From assembly GCA_015063245.1 (NCBI GenBank), contig SUSV01000004.1, positions 1-64,000 on the forward strand: a stretch of 64,000 bases of DNA. Direction: 5' to 3'. The number at the start of each line of letters is the position of its first letter. Positions within the stretch are counted from its first letter, which is position 1. Position numbers and translations under genes: made by a program. Positions 1-8,656 of the stretch are shown here, piece after piece. The notes beneath the pieces are model-generated. The model searched no databases, was not told the origin of the DNA, and worked only from the letters and a program-made list of their open reading frames with translations. This DNA is from Thermoplasmata archaeon (GTDB lineage: Archaea > Thermoplasmatota > Thermoplasmata > Methanomassiliicoccales > Methanomethylophilaceae).

Positions 1-78
1 CGGGAATCTCCCAGCGTAAGCTATAAACAACAAGTAAAAACATGCGGTTTTAACGCTCGTTTTTGTCAAGTAAAGAAT

Positions 79-95
79 GAGGGGATGATCCCCTC
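79..95 (-). terminator. Hairpin after iorB
   Basis: A 7-bp perfect stem (GAGGGGA / TCCCCTC) with a 3-nt loop lies just past the iorB stop on the minus strand. The downstream T-run is weak, so it may only protect the mRNA end. The rest of positions 1-102 shows no gene. Confidence 0.45.
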
Positions 96-102
96 GTTTG
101 GA

Positions 103-690
103 TCAGCACATTGCCGAGTAGCCCATCTCGAAGGCCTTGACGTTCAGGTCCCTGAACTTCTCTGGCACTTGCGAGATGAGGTTGTTGAGAAGGACATCCT
201 TGGGGATCGGGAATCCCTTCATCGCCGCGACTGCACCGATCATGACGGCATTGGCCGCGACGGCCTTACCGGCATCGATGGCGATCTTGGTCGCATCGAT
301 AGTGTATAGGTTCTTGTTCTCCTTGAGGACAGCGTTCTTGAGATCCTCGATCTCGGGATACTCCTCGAATCCTGCAGCAACCATTGAAGGGAGCACGGGG
401 TCGAGGTTCATGAGGACCACAGAGTCCTTGTTTCCGAGAGGGAGGTTCCTGCATGTCTCCGCAGGTTCGAATCCCATGATGAGGTCGGCACATCCCGCTG
501 CCTCGAGGGGACTGATGACATCGTCACCGAAACGAAGTGTGGAGAGGACGCTTCCGCCCCTCTGGGCCATTCCGTGAACCTCGCTCATCGCCACTTTGTA
601 TCCCATCTCCATGGCCGCGTTACCGAGCACCATGGATGCGAGGAGGACACCCTGTCCTCCTACTCCGACGATCTGGACGGTGTACTTCAT
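103..690 (-). CDS. iorB: Indolepyruvate:ferredoxin oxidoreductase, beta subunit
   Basis: This 195-residue protein begins with a GGVGGQG-like nucleotide-binding segment (VGVGGQGVLLAS) and carries a HGMAQRGG motif around residue 40, both typical of the gamma-type domain of 2-oxoacid:ferredoxin oxidoreductases. With IorA it should interconvert aryl-pyruvates and aryl-acetyl-CoA using ferredoxin in the cytoplasm. The start at 690 has a GAGGTG ribosome site 6 nt upstream and overlaps the iorA stop by ATGA, so the two genes are translationally coupled. An upstream extension of the frame lies inside iorA and is not needed. In methanogens this enzyme is known to work reductively in aromatic amino acid synthesis from aryl acids, which fits the PaaK-type ligases nearby. 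Confidence 0.93.
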   Translation of the reverse strand: MKYTVQIVGVGGQGVLLASMVLGNAAMEMGYKVAMSEVHGMAQRGGSVLSTLRFGDDVISPLEAAGCADLIMGFEPAETCRNLPLGNKDSVVLMNLDPVLPSMVAAGFEEYPEIEDLKNAVLKENKNLYTIDATKIAIDAGKAVAANAVMIGAVAAMKGFPIPKDVLLNNLISQVPEKFRDLNVKAFEMGYSAMC

Positions 691-2504
691 TGTTTCACCT
701 CGATTGCCTTGGAAGGACATACATTCGCGCACATTCCGCATCCGATGCACTGTGTGGGATCGGTGGATATCTGTCCGTCCTTGCTCTTAAAGAGGGCGGG
801 ACATGCGATGGTCCTGACGCAGTTATAGCACTTGATGCACTTGTCCTGATGTACCTCGACAGCCTTGATGACTAGCTGCTTCTGCTTCTTGAGCTCCAGC
901 GGGCAGGGGCACTTGGAGATGATGACGGCGACGCCGTCGAAGTCCAATGCGTCCTTCATCGTGGCTGTGGCGGCCTTCACATCATAGGGATTGATCTCCC
1001 TGACGAACTTGACACCGACCCCCTCCACGAGGGATTTGATGTCGATCGCTTCGGTAGACACACCGCCGAAGTCCCTTCCGGTTCCCGGGTTGGGCTGGTG
1101 TCCGGTCATGGCCGTCGTACGGTTATCGAGGACGACGATGACCACCTTGTGATTGTTGAAGAGGGCGTTCACCATCGGAGGAATTCCCGCGTGGAAGAAT
1201 GTGGAATCTCCCATGAACGCGATGGCCTTCTGCTCGGTGGCCTGAGCGAATCCGCCTGCGGCTCCTGCTCCTCCTCCCATGCAGATGATGAAATCAGCTG
1301 CCTGGAACGGAGGCTGGACTCCGAGCGTGTAGCATCCGATATCGGAACAGAAGATCACATCCTCCCTTCCGGCGGCCTTCTTGGCAGCGGCGAACATTCC
1401 TCTGTGGGGGCATCCTGCGCAGAGCGTCGGAGGCCTGTTGGGAAGCTGAACATCCACCTTGGACATGGGCTGGCTGAATTCCTGGACCTCGACGAACTCC
1501 CTGATCCCCTTGAGCGTGTCGGGTGCGAACTCCCACTGCCTGGGGAGGTGTCCGGACCTCTTTCCGTATACGGGGACGTTTATCGAGTTCTGTGCGCTGA
1601 TCCTGAGGACCTGGTCCTCGAGGAAGGGCTCCAGCTCCTCAACGACGATGATTGCCTTCTTGTTCCTCATGAACTCGGCGATCTTCTTCTCGGGAAGCGG
1701 GTTGGTGAATCCAAGCTTGAGGATGGATACACCCTTCACGAACTCGCGGACATAGGTGTAACTGACACCGGAGGTGATGATACCGATGTCCCCAGAACCC
1801 TCGACGAAGTTGTATGACGATGCTTCCGAGAGCTCCTGTGCCTTCTTGTAGAGATCGAGGAGCCTCACCCTGTTCTGCTTGGCGAACGCAGGGATATTGA
1901 CGAACCTGGACACATCCTTGTCGAAGTGGCCGATGGTCTTGGGCTCCGTCTTATCTCCCAGCTCGACGACGCCGCGGGCATGGTTGACCCTTGTGGTTGT
2001 CCTGAAGATCAGCGGGAGCGTGAGCTCCTCTGATACCTTGTAAGCCTCCTTGACCATGTCCTTCGCCTCCTGAGGCGTGGACGGCTCCATCATAGGAAGG
2101 AGGGCAAGCGTGGAATAGTAACGGTTGTCCTGCTCGTTCTGAGAACTGTGGCATGAGGGGTCGTCGGCGGACATGATCAGCATACCGCCCCTGACTCCTG
2201 CGTATGCGAGGGTCATCATGGGGTCGGCCGCGACGTTGAGTCCGACGTGCTTCATGAATACGAATGACCTTACTCCGGATGATGCTGCGGCCGCGGATAC
2301 CTCCATCGCGACCTTCTCGTTAGTTGAGAATTCGAAGTACATTCCAGCATCCGCGGAGATCTTCTCCAGGATGTTACCGACCTCGGATGAGGGGGTACCG
2401 GGGTAAGTGGAGGCGAATCCCACGCCTGCCTCGATGAGGCCTCTTGTGATGGCCTCGTTTCCGAGCAGGAGCTGCTTCCCTCCGTCTGCGAGTAGATTTG
2501 GCAT
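687..2504 (-). CDS. iorA: Indolepyruvate:ferredoxin oxidoreductase, alpha subunit
   Basis: The 605-residue protein has an N-terminal pyrimidine-binding domain (GNEAITRGLIEAG, TYPGTPSSE), a central TPP-binding domain (GDSTFFHAGI, then VVLDNRTTAMTG) and a C-terminal double ferredoxin domain with the cysteine runs CIKCYNC and CIGCGMC, each followed by CP. This order is diagnostic for IorA. I chose the ATG at 2504, which has an AAGGTG ribosome site 5 nt upstream; a GTG at 2525 in the same frame is possible but less likely. A TATA box at 2543-2552 places transcription start near 2520. It is the first gene of the iorAB operon. Confidence 0.95.
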   Translation of the reverse strand: MPNLLADGGKQLLLGNEAITRGLIEAGVGFASTYPGTPSSEVGNILEKISADAGMYFEFSTNEKVAMEVSAAAASSGVRSFVFMKHVGLNVAADPMMTLAYAGVRGGMLIMSADDPSCHSSQNEQDNRYYSTLALLPMMEPSTPQEAKDMVKEAYKVSEELTLPLIFRTTTRVNHARGVVELGDKTEPKTIGHFDKDVSRFVNIPAFAKQNRVRLLDLYKKAQELSEASSYNFVEGSGDIGIITSGVSYTYVREFVKGVSILKLGFTNPLPEKKIAEFMRNKKAIIVVEELEPFLEDQVLRISAQNSINVPVYGKRSGHLPRQWEFAPDTLKGIREFVEVQEFSQPMSKVDVQLPNRPPTLCAGCPHRGMFAAAKKAAGREDVIFCSDIGCYTLGVQPPFQAADFIICMGGGAGAAGGFAQATEQKAIAFMGDSTFFHAGIPPMVNALFNNHKVVIVVLDNRTTAMTGHQPNPGTGRDFGGVSTEAIDIKSLVEGVGVKFVREINPYDVKAATATMKDALDFDGVAVIISKCPCPLELKKQKQLVIKAVEVHQDKCIKCYNCVRTIACPALFKSKDGQISTDPTQCIGCGMCANVCPSKAIEVKQ

Positions 2505-2542
2505 TTGAACACCTTGTGATTGCACCTCAATCCTTTCTCATT

Positions 2543-2552
2543 GTTTTATAGG
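2543..2552 (-). promoter_or_regulatory. TATA box of iorAB
   Basis: The minus strand reads CCTATAAAAC here, about 45 nt before the iorA start. This predicts a short leader of roughly 16-20 nt containing the AAGGTG ribosome site. Confidence 0.5.
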
Positions 2553-2644
2553 TAACGCGCGCCAGCATGCGTGCGGACATAAAAGATGTGGAAGATTCAC
2601 GATAACGGAACACTAATAAAACCGCAGGATATCAGCGGTTACAG

Positions 2645-2728
2645 GCGAGGGTTGCCGAGCTAGGTCAAAGACGCAGGACTTAGGATCCTGTCCTTAGTGG
2701 TTCGAGGGTTCGAATCCCTCCCCTCGCA
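2645..2728 (+). tRNA. tRNA-Leu (anticodon TAG)
   Basis: The 84-nt sequence folds as a class II tRNA. The acceptor arm pairs GCGAGGG with the CCCTCGC-type 3' strand, the anticodon stem CAGGA/TCCTG encloses CTTAGGA with anticodon TAG at 2681-2683, and there is a long variable arm and a normal T arm (GAGGG TTCGAAT CCCTC). CCA is not encoded. The anticodon reads CUA and CUG leucine codons. A TATA-like ACTAATAAAA lies about 30 nt upstream, around 2612-2621. Confidence 0.95.
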
Positions 2729-2745
2729 CTTGTTTTGAAAAGAAA

Positions 2746-2761
2746 CCGGCCCGTAGGCCGG
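2746..2761 (-). terminator. Terminator after carB
   Basis: A 6-bp GC stem (CCGGCC / GGCCGG) with a CGTA loop is followed on the minus strand by TTTCTTTTC. It lies 13 nt past the carB stop and 17 nt after the convergent tRNA gene, so it may serve both. Confidence 0.6.
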
Positions 2762-2774
2762 TAAGTTGTTTGTC

Positions 2775-5700
2775 TCAGTTGACGAGCCTGTGGAACTCTG
2801 TCAGGCTTCTGACGCCTGTCTTTCCGTTCCTGGCGACCTTGATCGCTCCTACGGTCATCTCCAATCCCTGTATGGTTGTGATGATCGGTATCTGTAGCTC
2901 GACGGCGAGCCTTCTCATGGCCGCACCGTCCCTGATGGAACCGGACTTGAGGGTTGGGGTGTTGATGATCATCTGGATCTTGCCCTCCCTCATGGCGCTG
3001 ATGGCGTTGGGGGCCATGCCGTCCTTCATCTTGTAGAGGGTGACGACCGGCACACCGTGATCGATCAGGTACTTGGCGGTTCCCTTGGTGGCGTAGATCT
3101 GGAATCCCATCTCGTCCAGGGCCTTTGCGGAAGGCAGGACCTTCTCCTTATCGTTGTCGTTGACGGTGATATAGACTCCGCCTCCGTCGACTGGGTAGTT
3201 GCATCCCGCGGCGACCTGAGCCTTGTAGCATGCGGCATAGAAGTCCTCGTCGATTCCCATGACCTCTCCTGTGGATTTCATCTCGGGTGTGAGGATGCAG
3301 TCCACTCCGGGGAGCTTGAGGAACGGGAATACGACCTCCTTGACAGCATAGTGGTCGAGCTGCTTGTAGCCGGTGAGGCCGAAGTCCTTGAGGGTCTTTC
3401 CGAGCATGATCTTGGTGGCGATCTTAGCCATCTGGATTCCGGTGGCCTTCGAGATGAACGGCACCGTCCTTGATGCCCTGGGGTTGGCCTCGATCATGTA
3501 AATCTGCTTGTCCTTCACGGCAAGCTGCAGGTTCATGAGTCCCTTGATGTGCAGTGCCAGCGCTACCCTCTTGGTGATGTCGAGAATCTCGTCGACGGTG
3601 TCCTGCCCGAGGGTCACCGGGGGCATGACCATGGTCGCGTCTCCGGAGTGGCATCCGGCATACTCGACATGCTCGAGGATACCTCCGACGTACACATCGG
3701 TTCCGTCGGACACGCAGTCCACATCGATCTCGATGGCGTCCGTGAGGTACTTGTCGATGAGGATGGGGTGGTTCCTGGATACCTTGACCGCGCTCTCGAC
3801 GTATGTCTTGAGGTCGTCGGTGGAGTAGACGATCTCCATCGCCCTTCCTCCCAGAACATAGGACGGCCTTACGATGACGGGATATCCGATGTCCTCTGCG
3901 ATCTGCTTCGCCTCCTCGAAGGAGTATCCTGTTCCGGATGCGGGCTGCTTGATCTTCAGCTCGTCCATGAGCTTGGAGAACCTGCGCCTGTCCTCGGCGA
4001 CATCCATGTCGTCGGGCGATGTTCCCAGGACCTTGGTCTTGGAACCTGCGAGGGCCTTCTCGAGGTCCACTGCGAGGTTGACCGATGTCTGTCCTCCGTA
4101 CTGGCAGATGACACCGTCGGCATCCTCGGCCTCTATGACGTTCAGTACATCACCGAGGGTCAGGGGCTCGAAGTAGAGCCTGTCGGACACATCGAAGTCC
4201 GTCGATACGGTCTCGGGGTTGTTGTTGACGATGACCGCGTTGACGCCTTCCTCCTGAAGGGCCATGACTCCGTGGACGCAGCAGTAGTCGAACTCGATAC
4301 CCTGTCCGATCCTGATCGGACCTCCTCCTACGATGACGACCTTCTTCTTGTCGTTCACAGGATGGGATTCCGATCCCTTTCCGTATGTGGAGTAGAAGTA
4401 GGGGGTCTTTGCCTCGAACTCTCCCGCGCATGTGTCGACCATCTTGAAGACAGGGACGAGACCCTGCTTCTTCCTGAGGTCGCGGATGTCCAGCGATGAG
4501 TTGCCCGTGAGCTCGGCGATGGTCTCGTCGGAGAATCCCATCTCCTTGGCCTGCTTGAGGATCTCGGGTGTGAGCCCGGCCTTGATCTTGTACTCCATCT
4601 TGACGATGTTCTGGAGCTTCTTAATGAAGAAGATATCCCAGTTGGTGAGCTCGGCGATCTTCTCGGGGGACCATCCTCTTCTGAGGGCCTCTCCCATCAC
4701 GAAGATGCGCTGGTCTGTGGCGTTCTTGAGGAGATCCTCGATGTCCTTGTCCAGGACGTCGAACCTGTCGAGACCGTTGACACCGATCTCCAATGACCTG
4801 AGTCCCTTGAGGAGAGCCTCCTCGAAGGTCCTTCCGATGGCCATGGTCTCCCCGGTGGATTTCATCTGTGTTCCGAGGTGCCTGTCGACGGTACGGAACT
4901 TGTCGAAGGGCCACCTCGCGATCTTCAGCACGACGTAGTCCACGGAGGGCTCGTATGCCGACATTGTGGTACCGGTGACCTTGTTGGGGATCTCGTCGAG
5001 GGTGTATCCGAGACCGATCTTCATCGATACCCTTGCTATGGGGTATCCTGTGGCTTTGGATGCGAGAGCGGATGAACGGGACACACGGGGGTTGACCTCG
5101 ATGAGCCTGTAGTCGCCGTTCACAGGGTTGAATGCGAACTGGACGTTGCATCCTCCCTCGATGTTGAGCTCCCTCATGACCTTGATGGCGGAGTTCCTGA
5201 GCATCTCCACATGCTTCTCCGAGAGTGTGAGGATGGGAGCGCATACGATGCTCTCTCCGGTGTGGATTCCCATGGGGTCGATGTTCTCCATGTTACAGAT
5301 GATGATGCAGCTGTCGTTGGAGTCCCTCATGACCTCGAACTCGATCTCCTTCCATCCGAGGACAGATTCCTCGATCAGGACCTGGTGGATACGGGAGTAT
5401 GCAAGACCGTGGGCGGTGATCTCCCTGAGCTCGTTCTCGTCGTAGGCGATTCCTCCTCCGGTTCCTCCGAGGGTGAATGCAGGCCTTACGAGCACAGGGT
5501 ACCTTCCGATCTTATTGGCTGCCTCGACAGCCTCGTCGATGCTGTTGACGCTGACGGACGTCGGGATAGGCTCTCCGATCTTCATCATGGCCTCTTTGAA
5601 CAGCTCCCTGTCCTCAGACTTGGCGATCGCATCGGGCTGTGTTCCGATGAGCTCGCAGTGGAGCCTCTCTAGGGTTCCGTTCTCGGCGAGCTCGGAGCAG

Positions 5701-5987
5701 ATGTTCAGTCCGGTCTGTCCTCCCATTCCGGAGACGACCCCGTCGACACCTTCCTTCTCGATGATCTTCGCGACGGTCTCGGCATTGAGGGGCTCGATGT
5801 AGACCGCATCGGCGGTCTCTGTATCCGTCTGGATGGTAGCGGGGTTGGAGTTGACCAGGACGGTCTTGTATCCTTCTTCCCTGAGGGAACGGCATGCCTG
5901 CGTTCCTGAGAAGTCGAATTCAGCTGCCTGACCGATGACGATGGGTCCGGATCCGATGACCAGGACCTTCTTGTAATCCTTCTTCAT
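2775..5987 (-). CDS. carB: Carbamoyl-phosphate synthase, large (ammonia) subunit
   Basis: The 1070-residue protein has the full family length and layout. A first synthetase half starts with VLVIGSGPIVIGQAAEFDF, a second starts near residue 555 with VVIVGGGPIRIGQGIEFDY, each with an ATP-grasp domain (for example HTGESIVCAPILTL and HSGDATMVMPPVTL), and an MGS-type allosteric domain closes the C-terminus. It makes carbamoyl phosphate from bicarbonate, ammonia and two ATP for pyrimidine and arginine synthesis. The start overlaps the carA stop by ATGA. Nothing in this subunit looks damaged, in contrast to the altered glutaminase site in its CarA partner. Confidence 0.97.
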   Translation of the reverse strand: MKKDYKKVLVIGSGPIVIGQAAEFDFSGTQACRSLREEGYKTVLVNSNPATIQTDTETADAVYIEPLNAETVAKIIEKEGVDGVVSGMGGQTGLNICSELAENGTLERLHCELIGTQPDAIAKSEDRELFKEAMMKIGEPIPTSVSVNSIDEAVEAANKIGRYPVLVRPAFTLGGTGGGIAYDENELREITAHGLAYSRIHQVLIEESVLGWKEIEFEVMRDSNDSCIIICNMENIDPMGIHTGESIVCAPILTLSEKHVEMLRNSAIKVMRELNIEGGCNVQFAFNPVNGDYRLIEVNPRVSRSSALASKATGYPIARVSMKIGLGYTLDEIPNKVTGTTMSAYEPSVDYVVLKIARWPFDKFRTVDRHLGTQMKSTGETMAIGRTFEEALLKGLRSLEIGVNGLDRFDVLDKDIEDLLKNATDQRIFVMGEALRRGWSPEKIAELTNWDIFFIKKLQNIVKMEYKIKAGLTPEILKQAKEMGFSDETIAELTGNSSLDIRDLRKKQGLVPVFKMVDTCAGEFEAKTPYFYSTYGKGSESHPVNDKKKVVIVGGGPIRIGQGIEFDYCCVHGVMALQEEGVNAVIVNNNPETVSTDFDVSDRLYFEPLTLGDVLNVIEAEDADGVICQYGGQTSVNLAVDLEKALAGSKTKVLGTSPDDMDVAEDRRRFSKLMDELKIKQPASGTGYSFEEAKQIAEDIGYPVIVRPSYVLGGRAMEIVYSTDDLKTYVESAVKVSRNHPILIDKYLTDAIEIDVDCVSDGTDVYVGGILEHVEYAGCHSGDATMVMPPVTLGQDTVDEILDITKRVALALHIKGLMNLQLAVKDKQIYMIEANPRASRTVPFISKATGIQMAKIATKIMLGKTLKDFGLTGYKQLDHYAVKEVVFPFLKLPGVDCILTPEMKSTGEVMGIDEDFYAACYKAQVAAGCNYPVDGGGVYITVNDNDKEKVLPSAKALDEMGFQIYATKGTAKYLIDHGVPVVTLYKMKDGMAPNAISAMREGKIQMIINTPTLKSGSIRDGAAMRRLAVELQIPIITTIQGLEMTVGAIKVARNGKTGVRSLTEFHRLVN

Positions 5988-7060
5988 TGTGAAGCCCCCT
6001 TGATGACGGTGAGGAAGTCGTCGAACAGGAATATCGTATCGTCGGGACCGGGTGAGCCCTCGGGGTGGTATTCGTATCCGTAGACCTCCAGCTTGGAGTG
6101 TTTGAATCCTTCGATGATGTTATCGTTCAGATTCGTCTGTGTGACAGTGAGTCCGGCCGCCTCGGCCGATGAGGGATCGATGTAGAAGTCCTGTGACTGG
6201 GCGGTCATGCATATGCGGCCTTTGAGCTTGACAGGCTGGTTGCATCCGTGGTGCCCCACCTTCATGGGAAGGACCTTGGCACCGAATGACAGCGCTATGA
6301 GGTCGCAGCCGAGCGCGATCCCCATCATGGGCATCTTGTCGGACAGCTCCTGTATGGTCTTGATCGTGTCCTTGAGCTCGGGCGCGTTGGGGTTTCCGGG
6401 TCCGCTTGAGACGATGACCCCCTGCGCTCCGGAATCCATGATCTCCCCTGCCTTCGCATTGTAGGGGAACTTGATGATGTTGAAGTTCTTCGAAAGAACG
6501 TCGTACAGGCCTTTCCTGGTTCCGCAGTCGATCACGGCGACGGTGACATCCTTGCCGTTGTCGATCTTCTCCTTCTTCTTGATGGAGACCGAGCTCACGG
6601 ATGAGTCGATGTCGACGGATTTGAGCTCCTTGACGACCTGGTTGATGTCCGCGTGATTCTTGACGATCTTTCCCTTCATCTTTCCGCTCTCACGGATCTT
6701 CAGGGTCAGGGCGCGTGTGTCCACGCCTGCGATTCCGACGGCTCCCTTCTCCTCCATGAAGTCGGAGAGGAACCTTCCCCTGTAGAACTGCGAAGGTTCC
6801 GTCGTGAGCTCCTTGATCACGATTCCATTCGCATGGATCGCATCCGAAGCGTTGAATTCGTCCGATACACCGTAATTTCCGACCAGGGGATATGTGAAAA
6901 CAATGATCTGTCCCTTGGACGATGGATCGGTGATTGCCTCCTGATATCCATCGACACCTCCGGTCGAAAATACTACTTCTCCAGCTTTCTCGATGTTGGC
7001 ACCGAAAAGCTCGCCCTCAAATACAGTCCCGTCTTCCAGGACCAGGTAGCCTCCTGTCAT
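5984..7060 (-). CDS. carA: Carbamoyl-phosphate synthase, small subunit, lacking the catalytic cysteine
   Basis: The 358-residue protein has the N-terminal CPSase small-chain domain (GYQEAITDPSSKGQIIVFTYP) and a class I glutamine amidotransferase domain. The oxyanion loop (SSGPGNP) and the C-terminal His-Glu pair (HPEGSPGP) are present. The nucleophile elbow, normally GICLGHQ, reads GIALGCD: alanine replaces the catalytic cysteine at about residue 249, and a cysteine appears three residues later. Glutaminase activity is therefore probably lost, with CarB using free ammonia, or the chemistry has moved. I chose the ATG at 7060 because a TATA box lies 29 nt upstream, as in other leaderless genes here; the ATG at 7075 would fall upstream of the predicted transcript. 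Confidence 0.92.
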   Translation of the reverse strand: MTGGYLVLEDGTVFEGELFGANIEKAGEVVFSTGGVDGYQEAITDPSSKGQIIVFTYPLVGNYGVSDEFNASDAIHANGIVIKELTTEPSQFYRGRFLSDFMEEKGAVGIAGVDTRALTLKIRESGKMKGKIVKNHADINQVVKELKSVDIDSSVSSVSIKKKEKIDNGKDVTVAVIDCGTRKGLYDVLSKNFNIIKFPYNAKAGEIMDSGAQGVIVSSGPGNPNAPELKDTIKTIQELSDKMPMMGIALGCDLIALSFGAKVLPMKVGHHGCNQPVKLKGRICMTAQSQDFYIDPSSAEAAGLTVTQTNLNDNIIEGFKHSKLEVYGYEYHPEGSPGPDDTIFLFDDFLTVIKGASQ

Positions 7061-7084
7061 CGAGATTAGACTCATTTACATACC

Positions 7085-7094
7085 GTATATAATT
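7085..7094 (-). promoter_or_regulatory. TATA box of carAB
   Basis: The minus strand reads AATTATATAC, centred 29 nt before the ATG at 7060. This supports a leaderless carA transcript and decides between two in-frame ATGs. Confidence 0.6.
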
Positions 7095-7176
7095 CCTTGT
7101 TCCTGACAATTACATACGATTTTTTGATGTGTCTGATATCCGACAAGTGCCTGAAAAACCAACGAAAACGATACAA

Positions 7177-7186
7177 TTCTATATGG
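7177..7186 (+). promoter_or_regulatory. TATA box of pelA
   Basis: TTCTATATGG is centred about 25 nt before the pelA start codon, which suggests a leaderless mRNA divergent from carA. Confidence 0.5.
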
Positions 7187-7205
7187 CTGAGCCATCCTCT
7201 GAATT

Positions 7206-8243
7206 ATGCGCGTACTAGGCGAGGATCCATCCACTGACAGTGTCAAGGTCATGGTCGAGAGCGACGAGGACCTTTGGCATCTCTACAACATCATAGAGGA
7301 GGGGGACCTTGTCACCGCATCCACGACCAGGCGCGAGGAGAAATCTGCGGACAAACTCCGTGCCGAGAAGATGGAGAAGAAGAGGATGACCCTCGGCATA
7401 CGCATACAGAAGATCGAGTTCTCGGAGGAGGATCTAAGGCTCAAACTGCTCGGAGTCATCGAGACCGGTCCGCAGGACATCGGACAGCATCACACGCTCA
7501 TCTTCGAGAACGGGGACAGCCTCACCATCCAGAAGAAGAGATGGAGGACCACTCAGCTCGAGAGGGTCAGAAGAGCGGTCAGCGATTCGAAGAAGCCTCG
7601 CATCATATTCGTATCCCTGGACCAGGACGAGGCGACCGTCGCCGTCCTGAGGCAGTTCGGGCTGAAGGAGGTCACCACCATCCGTTCGGGGAGGTCAGGC
7701 AAGCAGTACGAGGAGAGGCCCTCGGTCGACGGATACCACGGCGAGATCCATTCGAAACTGAAGTTCCTCATGGAACCGAACATGCCGCTGGTCCTTCTCG
7801 GCCCCGGATTCGAGAAGGAGGACCTAGCCGAGGACCTCAAGAAGATAGACCCTGAGCTTTACAAGAAGATCTATGTCTATCACACCGGACAGTCCGGGAT
7901 GGTCGGCATAAACGAGCTGATGAAGGCGGGCATGGGTGCTGATGTGCTCAGGGAATCCTCCGTCGGTGCCGAGCTGGAAGCCGTGGATCAGCTGATGACG
8001 GCGATAGCCAAGGACGGTCTCGGGACATACGGCCCGAATGAGGTGATGAACGCCGCATTATCGGGCGCGGTTGACAAGCTGCTCATATTGGACAGCAAGG
8101 TCAGGGAACAGGACCTCGACGACATGGTCCGCGCAGTCGAATCCCAGAAAGGCACAGTCATAATAGTATCATCTCAGCATGACGGGGGGAAGCAGCTGGC
8201 GGCTCTCGGAGGGATCGGTGCCATCCTGAGATACAGGATCTGA
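7206..8243 (+). CDS. pelA: Pelota (Dom34), ribosome rescue factor
   Basis: The 345-residue protein matches archaeal pelota in length and order. An Sm-like N-terminal domain holds the signature DLWHLYNIIEEGDLVTASTTR near residues 22-42, followed by eRF1 domain 2-like and domain 3-like segments (SGMVGINELMKAGMG; IIVSSQHDGGKQLAALGGIGAILRY at the end). With aEF1A or ABCE1 it recognises stalled ribosomes and splits them for no-go and non-stop decay. There is no GGQ motif, as expected for pelota rather than release factor aRF1. It stands alone under its own promoter. Confidence 0.95.
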   Translation: MRVLGEDPSTDSVKVMVESDEDLWHLYNIIEEGDLVTASTTRREEKSADKLRAEKMEKKRMTLGIRIQKIEFSEEDLRLKLLGVIETGPQDIGQHHTLIFENGDSLTIQKKRWRTTQLERVRRAVSDSKKPRIIFVSLDQDEATVAVLRQFGLKEVTTIRSGRSGKQYEERPSVDGYHGEIHSKLKFLMEPNMPLVLLGPGFEKEDLAEDLKKIDPELYKKIYVYHTGQSGMVGINELMKAGMGADVLRESSVGAELEAVDQLMTAIAKDGLGTYGPNEVMNAALSGAVDKLLILDSKVREQDLDDMVRAVESQKGTVIIVSSQHDGGKQLAALGGIGAILRYRI

Positions 8244-8311
8244 TTCTAGGAACCCTATATCGGGATTCCTCCAACGTTCCATTAAATACGCTGACAGAAC
8301 GTATTTTCACC

Positions 8312-8656
8312 ATGACCGGAGAACTCATCGTCAACAGACTGTTCAGCGAAAGGAACACACCGGAGATCATCATACATCTGTTCATGTTCGGACCGAAGAC
8401 AAGGACGGAGATCTATGAGGCGATCTCAAGGAATCCGAGGATGCCGATAAAGATCGATATGCTGCTATCGTACCGGATCCTGAAAGAGCATCCGCGTGGG
8501 CGGGGGCAGTACACCACTCTTGAGCTTACAGCACTCGGAGAGAGGTTCGCCAGGATGCTGTGCGAACAGGAGAGGCTGCTCGGAGGCAGCGTGGACGCCT
8601 ACAGATGGGGGTGCGTGATGTCCAAACTGGAGGAGTTCGACAGCGCCGCGACCTGA
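8312..8656 (+). CDS. Small winged-helix protein, possible regulator
   Basis: I do not recognise a named family for this 114-residue protein. The middle section (KTRTEIYEAISRNPRMPIKI, then a basic RILKEHPRGRGQYTTLELT hairpin) reads like a winged-helix DNA-binding fold: helix-turn-helix followed by a beta wing and a closing helix. A TATA-like TCCATTAAATACG lies about 27 nt before the start, so the mRNA is probably leaderless. It ends exactly where the convergent phenylacetate-CoA ligase gene ends. A local transcription regulator is likely but unproven. Confidence 0.65.
   Translation: MTGELIVNRLFSERNTPEIIIHLFMFGPKTRTEIYEAISRNPRMPIKIDMLLSYRILKEHPRGRGQYTTLELTALGERFARMLCEQERLLGGSVDAYRWGCVMSKLEEFDSAAT

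Noticed and set aside
3549..4499. 316-codon open frame on the plus strand
   Set aside because: It is antisense to carB and low in credible protein features; GC-rich third positions of carB keep the opposite strand open.
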